DNA of 64,000 nt, from NCBI GenBank assembly GCA_033764435.1, contig JANRIX010000055.1, positions 124,001 through 188,000 on the forward strand. The letters run 5' to 3'. The position numbers and the translations under genes are program-made. Under the pieces are notes generated by a model that saw nothing but the letters and a program-made list of their open reading frames with translations, searched no databases and was not told where the DNA came from. This document shows positions 60,144 to 64,000 of this stretch, piece after piece; the first letter of the stretch is position 1, and the number at the start of each line of letters is the position of its first letter. This DNA is from JAEUMY01 sp033764435. Lineage in GTDB: Bacteria > Pseudomonadota > Gammaproteobacteria > Burkholderiales > Usitatibacteraceae.

Positions 60144-62513
60144 TTAGTTCCTCAGCGGCTTGCCCGTCTTCAACATGTGCTCGATGCGGTCCTGGCTCTT
60201 GGCTGTCTTGGCCAGTTCCACGAAATGCTTGCGTTCCAGATCGAGCAGCCACTTCTCGTTGACCATGGAACCCGGGTCAACCATGCCGCCGCACAGACAC
60301 TCGGCGATGCGCGAACCGATTTCATAGTCATGCTCGCTGATGAAGCCGCCTTCCTTCATGTTGATGAGCATCATCTTGAGCGTGGCCACACCGGTATCTC
60401 CCGCGACCGGGATCATGGTCGGGTTGATGGCCGGGCGGTAGCCCGAGTCGGCCATGGCGCGCGCCTGGGTGAGGCCCACATGCAGCAGCTCCTGCGCGTT
60501 GAACACGATCACGTCGCTGTCGCGCAGGAAACCCAGTTCCTTCGCATGCTCGGCGCTCTTGGAGACTTCCGCCATGGCGATGTTCTTGAATGCCTTCTGC
60601 AGCACCGGCATCACATCGCCACCCTGGGCCGCTTGCGCGGCGCGCAGCGCGAACTCCTTGCAGCCACCACCGGCAGGCAGCAGGCCCACGCCCACTTCCA
60701 CCAAGCCGATGTAGCTTTCGAGTGCGGCCACCACGCGGTCGCTGTACATCACGAACTCGCAACCGCCGCCCAGTGCCATGCCTTCCACGCAGGCCACGGT
60801 GGGGATGAGCGAATATTTCAAACGCATGGACGTCTGCTGGAACAGGGCGACCATGGCTTCGAATTCCTCGAAGCGGCCCGCCTTGAGCGACTCCAGCGCC
60901 TTTACCAGATTGGCGCCGACGGCAAACGGCGCCTCGTGCCAGATCACCAGGCCGCGATACTGCTTCTCGGCGAGATCGATGGCCTGATTGAGACCGGCCA
61001 GCACTTCATCGCCCAGCGAATGCATCTTGGACTTGAACGAAACGATGAGGATGTCCTCGAAGCCCGCCACAGTCCAGGCACGCACGCCTTCGGTTTCCAT
61101 GACGGTGGTGCCCTTGCTGGCCTTCTCGCCCAGCACCAGTTCGGGGAACAGCTGGCGCTGATACACCGGCAGCGCGGAGCGGCCGACCATCTTGCCGCTG
61201 GCGGCGGAGAAGGAGCCCTCGGGCGAATGCACACCCGCGCGGCCATCGGTCACCCAGGCGGGCAACGGCGCGTTGCTCATGCTCTTGCCCGCGGCGATGT
61301 CTTCGGCAATCCATTTCGCCACCTGCTGCCAGCCAGCGGCCTGCCAGGTTTCGAACGGACCCATCTTCCAGCCGAAGCCCCAGCGAATGGCGAAGTCGAT
61401 GTCGCGCGCGCACTCGGCCACGCTGCCCAAGTGTACGGCGATGTAATGGAACACGTCGCGGAAAATCGACCACAGGAACTGCGCCTGCGGATGGGCCGAA
61501 GCACGCAGCGCGGCGAACTGCTCGGCAGGATTCTTGATCTTGAGGTTGGCGGCCACTTCATCAGCCACCTTGCCGGTGCCGGCCACGTAATCCTGCTTGG
61601 CAAGATCCAGCACCAGGATGTCCTTGCCATTCTTGGTGAAGAAGCCGGCCTTGGTTTTCTGGCCCAGGGCGCCCTTCTCGATCATGGCTTTCACATAGGC
61701 GGGCACGGCGTAGTACTTGTGCCAGGGATCATCCGGCAGGTTGTCGTCCATGGTCTTGAACGTGTGCGCCAGCGTGTCCAGGCCCACCACGTCCGCAGTG
61801 CGGTAGGTGGCGCTCTTGGCACGGCCGATGGCGGGGCCGGTCAGCGCATCGACTTCATCAAACGACAGCTTGAACGCCTGCGTGTGATGCATGGTCGCGG
61901 CGATAGAGAACACGCCCACGCGGTTGGCCACGAAATTGGGCGTGTCCTTGGCGCGGACCACGCCCTTGCCCAGTGTGGTGACAAGGAAGGCTTCCAGCTG
62001 ATCCAGGATGGCTGGCTGGGTTTGCGCGGTGGGAATGATCTCCACCAGCTTCATGTAGCGCGGCGGGTTGAAGAAATGCACGCCGCAGAAGCGCGGGCGA
62101 ATATTCGCAGGCATCGCCTCGGACAGCGAGGTGATCGAGAGACCCGATGTGTTCGACGCGAAGATGGCGTCGGCACGGATAAAGGGCGCCACTTTTTCAT
62201 AGAGCGACTTCTTCCAGTCCATGCGCTCGGAAATCGCCTCGATGATGAGGTCGCAATCCTTCAGCAGCTCCAGGTGCTCGTCATAGTTGGCGGCCTGGAT
62301 CAGCGAAGCGCGATGCGCAGCGGCGAACGGCGCGGGCGAAAGCTTCACCATGCCGTCGATGGCCTTGGTGACAATTCCGTTCTTCGGGCCTTCCTTGGAG
62401 GGCAGATCGAAGAGGATGGCCTTGACGTTGGCGTTGGTGAGGTGCGCGGCAATTTGCGCGCCCATGACGCCGGCACCAAGGACGGCGACTTTGCGGATGT
62501 TGAACTTGTCCAA
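60144..62513 (-). CDS. fadN: 3-hydroxyacyl-CoA dehydrogenase/enoyl-CoA hydratase fusion (FadN-like)
   Basis: Two middle steps of beta-oxidation in one 789-residue protein, the same length as Bacillus subtilis FadN. The dehydrogenase comes first (NAD motif VAVLGAGVMGAQIAAHLTNA, residues about 8-27; then NTSGLSITSLSEAMPA, PRFCGVHFFNPPRYMKLVEI), followed by two C-terminal 3HCDH helical parts, and the enoyl-CoA hydratase/crotonase domain is at the end (about 500-720: SLIPTVACVEGMALGGGCEF). This order is the reverse of FadB. PANIRPRF has a perfect palindrome copy (62097-62108). It lies between the thioesterase and thiolase genes. Confidence 0.93.
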   Translation of the reverse strand: MDKFNIRKVAVLGAGVMGAQIAAHLTNANVKAILFDLPSKEGPKNGIVTKAIDGMVKLSPAPFAAAHRASLIQAANYDEHLELLKDCDLIIEAISERMDWKKSLYEKVAPFIRADAIFASNTSGLSITSLSEAMPANIRPRFCGVHFFNPPRYMKLVEIIPTAQTQPAILDQLEAFLVTTLGKGVVRAKDTPNFVANRVGVFSIAATMHHTQAFKLSFDEVDALTGPAIGRAKSATYRTADVVGLDTLAHTFKTMDDNLPDDPWHKYYAVPAYVKAMIEKGALGQKTKAGFFTKNGKDILVLDLAKQDYVAGTGKVADEVAANLKIKNPAEQFAALRASAHPQAQFLWSIFRDVFHYIAVHLGSVAECARDIDFAIRWGFGWKMGPFETWQAAGWQQVAKWIAEDIAAGKSMSNAPLPAWVTDGRAGVHSPEGSFSAASGKMVGRSALPVYQRQLFPELVLGEKASKGTTVMETEGVRAWTVAGFEDILIVSFKSKMHSLGDEVLAGLNQAIDLAEKQYRGLVIWHEAPFAVGANLVKALESLKAGRFEEFEAMVALFQQTSMRLKYSLIPTVACVEGMALGGGCEFVMYSDRVVAALESYIGLVEVGVGLLPAGGGCKEFALRAAQAAQGGDVMPVLQKAFKNIAMAEVSKSAEHAKELGFLRDSDVIVFNAQELLHVGLTQARAMADSGYRPAINPTMIPVAGDTGVATLKMMLINMKEGGFISEHDYEIGSRIAECLCGGMVDPGSMVNEKWLLDLERKHFVELAKTAKSQDRIEHMLKTGKPLRN

Positions 62514-62546
62514 TCTGAACTCCTGAGCGGGACTACAAAAAAATGA

Positions 62547-62933
62547 TTACGCCGGCGGCAATTCGCGCGGCTTGTGATCTGCATCGATGGCCACATACGT
62601 GAGCGTGGCTTCGGTGACCTTCACCGTTTCGCTCATCCCTGCGCGGCCACGTTGCGCATAGACCTCGACATCCACCGTGACCGACGTGCGGCCAGTCTTC
62701 ACGGTATGCGCATAGAAACTCACCAGATCGCCCACGAACACAGCCTGCTTGAAAACGAACGAATTCACGGCCACCGTGACCACGGGCCCCTTGGCGCGCT
62801 CAAACGCCGGCACGCTGCCGGCCAGGTCAACCTGGGCCATGACCCAGCCACCAAAGATGGTGCCGTTGGCGTTGGTGTCGGCCGGCATGGGAATCACGCG
62901 CAGCACCGGCTGCTTGTCGTTGGGAAGATTCAA
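62547..62933 (-). CDS. Acyl-CoA thioesterase (YciA-like hotdog)
   Basis: A 128-residue hotdog-fold thioesterase: VIPMPADTNANGTIFGGWVM then AQVDLAGSVPAFERAKGPVV and FVGDLVSFYAHTVKTGRTSV, close in pattern to E. coli YciA, which hydrolyses a broad range of acyl-CoA. The Asp for catalysis is in QVDLAGS. The start is the TTG at 62933, overlapping the acyl-CoA synthetase stop as TTGA, since no ATG gives family length. Likely co-transcribed with the synthetase and FadN genes. Confidence 0.88.
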   Translation of the reverse strand: MNLPNDKQPVLRVIPMPADTNANGTIFGGWVMAQVDLAGSVPAFERAKGPVVTVAVNSFVFKQAVFVGDLVSFYAHTVKTGRTSVTVDVEVYAQRGRAGMSETVKVTEATLTYVAIDADHKPRELPPA

Positions 62934-64000
62934 AGGATGTGCCCCTTGTACATCTCGTCGATCGCGGCCTGGTACTTCTGCGCGATCTGATTGCGCTTCA
63001 ACTTCAGGGTCGGTGTCATGAAGCCGTTGTCGATGGTCCACTTCTCCGACACGACCGTGAGCTTCCTCACCTGGGCGTAGCCGGGGAACTGTTTCACCTG
63101 CTGCCCAAGACGCCGTACCAGCAGCTTTTCCGCCTTCTCGCGGTTCTCGCCGATGAGCACGGTGGAGAGCTTGTTTTCTTCGGCAAAGCGGGCCCATTCC
63201 TCGTCGTTCAGCACCACGAGTGCGGTCAGATAGGGCTGGGCTTCACCAAAGATCAGCACCTGCTCGAACAACGGGTCCATCTGGATGGCGAGCTCCATGT
63301 CGACCGGCGGCACTTTCTCGCCATTGCCCAGCACGATGATTTCCTTGATGCGGCCGGTGATGGTGATGAAGCCGTCCTCGATCTTCACCTGGTCGCCGGT
63401 GTTCAGCCAGCCATCCTCGGACAGGATGGCGCGGGTCGCCTCGGGATTGTTCCAGTAGCCCTGCATGATGTTCGGACCACGCACCAGCAAGACATTGTTC
63501 TCGCCCAGTCGGGTCTCCACGTCGGGCACGGCGGGACCTACGCTGGAGGGCAGATTGCGCTCCAGCAGGTTTACGGCCAGCAGCGGGCTGGCTTCGGTCA
63601 AGCCATAGCCCTGGCAAATGGGCAGTCCCAGGCCAACAAACACACGCGACACTGCCGGCGACAGCGCGGCGCCGCCGCTGATGGCAAGGCGAAGTCGACC
63701 ACCCAGGCGCGCCAGAATTTTTTCCGCAACCAGCGCCTTCAGGATGGGCCAGAGCAAAAAGCTGGCTTCCCAAGGTCCTCGCCCCTGCTGATGCTGAAAC
63801 CGGGCCCAACCCACTTCCACGGAGAGCTCGAACAGGCGTCGCTTCAGCGGACTGGCCTTCTTCAACTGATCGTTGATGACGGCCAGGAAGCGTTCGAATA
63901 TTCGCGGGACCGACATGAGGATGGTCGGACGCACCGTGCGGAGGTCTTCGGCGAGCTGCGGGACAGATCGGGCGAACGCGACGCAAGAACCGGAAATGAC
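62930..64000 (-). CDS. Long-chain acyl-CoA synthetase (FadD15-like), C-terminal part
   Basis: Activates fatty acids to acyl-CoA. Gene runs off the right edge; 356 or so residues are present. AMP-binding family motifs: LRLAISGGAALSPAVSRVF, then LPICQGYGLTEASPLLAVN (A8-like), GWLNTGDQVKIEDGFITITG and RIKEIIVLGNGEKVPPVDME. The last 100 residues have the FadD15/bubblegum-type (KxPGYAQVRKLTVVSEKW) ending. A palindrome core (63895-63904) encodes RIF of PRIFERF. First gene (in this window) of the beta-oxidation run; its stop overlaps the thioesterase start. Confidence 0.93.
   Translation of the reverse strand, partial: VISGSCVAFARSVPQLAEDLRTVRPTILMSVPRIFERFLAVINDQLKKASPLKRRLFELSVEVGWARFQHQQGRGPWEASFLLWPILKALVAEKILARLGGRLRLAISGGAALSPAVSRVFVGLGLPICQGYGLTEASPLLAVNLLERNLPSSVGPAVPDVETRLGENNVLLVRGPNIMQGYWNNPEATRAILSEDGWLNTGDQVKIEDGFITITGRIKEIIVLGNGEKVPPVDMELAIQMDPLFEQVLIFGEAQPYLTALVVLNDEEWARFAEENKLSTVLIGENREKAEKLLVRRLGQQVKQFPGYAQVRKLTVVSEKWTIDNGFMTPTLKLKRNQIAQKYQAAIDEMYKGHIL

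Noticed and set aside
60809..60820. GCGAATATTTCA in the FadN-like gene
   Set aside because: Only half of the dyad is intact; could be a decayed copy but cannot be told from chance.
58809..62546. A 1245-codon open frame on the plus strand
   Set aside because: It lies antisense to the thiolase and FadN-like genes and has the His/Gly/Arg-rich composition typical of an antisense frame in GC-rich DNA; no domain is recognisable.

Overview
The window looks like the chromosome of a GC-rich Gram-negative proteobacterium, most likely a betaproteobacterium (Burkholderiales or a relative). The evidence is gene order and content: hda, a HAD phosphatase, pcnB, folK, a deoxynucleoside kinase and panC in one run; purM/purN beside an AI-2E type permease; rpmB-rpmG-radC facing coaBC-dut; trxA-rho-rpmE with a type B L31; and outer-membrane DUF1302/DUF1329 proteins. 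Most of the window is housekeeping sequence, densely packed with many ATGA, TGATG and TTGA overlaps. I saw no tRNA, rRNA, CRISPR array, prophage or classical insertion sequence, and no gene-free stretch longer than 300 bases.

Layout. 1-4081 (minus): panC (cut by the window edge), dgk, folK, pcnB, a HAD phosphatase and hda. 4166-8350: nadA, a small unknown protein, a HAMP sensor-like protein, an EF-hand protein and an AI-2E permease. 8467-14671 (plus): purM, purN, two DUF3108 proteins, rsmB, an MscS channel. 14800-22081: fatty acid desaturase, rpmG/rpmB/radC (minus), coaBC, dut, DUF192, trxA, rho, rpmE. 22189-33130: a membrane glycosyltransferase, glcDEF (minus), DUF456, a Ser/Thr kinase fused to a cyclic-nucleotide domain, and a PAS-GGDEF-EAL protein. 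33306-44935: fhs, a YbaK deacylase, small proteins, two EamA transporters, a TPR-GGDEF protein, a secreted S9 peptidase, msrC and a Y-family polymerase. 44932-51453: DUF3052, an SDR, a lower-GC foreign-looking gene, a zinc-ribbon/GNAT/secreted/SPFH group, MOSC and DUF423. 51549-64000 (minus): RND transporter, YCF48-like, DUF1329, DUF1302, thiolase, FadN-like, thioesterase and long-chain acyl-CoA synthetase. This last block reads as a combined envelope-transport and beta-oxidation module.

The most striking feature is not a gene. The palindrome GCGAATATTCGC is scattered through the whole window. I count 19 perfect 12-mers and 7 more sites with the intact 10-bp core CGAATATTCG, about one per 2.5 kb; for a specified 10-mer fewer than 0.1 would be expected by chance. 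Fourteen of the 26 lie between genes. The other twelve are in genes and are read as ANIR, EYS or RIF in conserved proteins.

Two further copies of this palindrome appear to be split, each by an 84-bp structured element (GCGA-[84 bp]-RTATTCGC) at 45055-45150 and 48845-48940. The two inserts have the same length and are about 80% identical. They fold into three hairpins; in the third, one helix has changed at five of six base pairs with pairing kept. One copy sits in frame inside a DUF3052 gene and adds 28 codons, taking a protein of family-typical length (about 140 residues) to 168. Together the dispersed palindrome and the small insertion element form the candidate undescribed system of this window.
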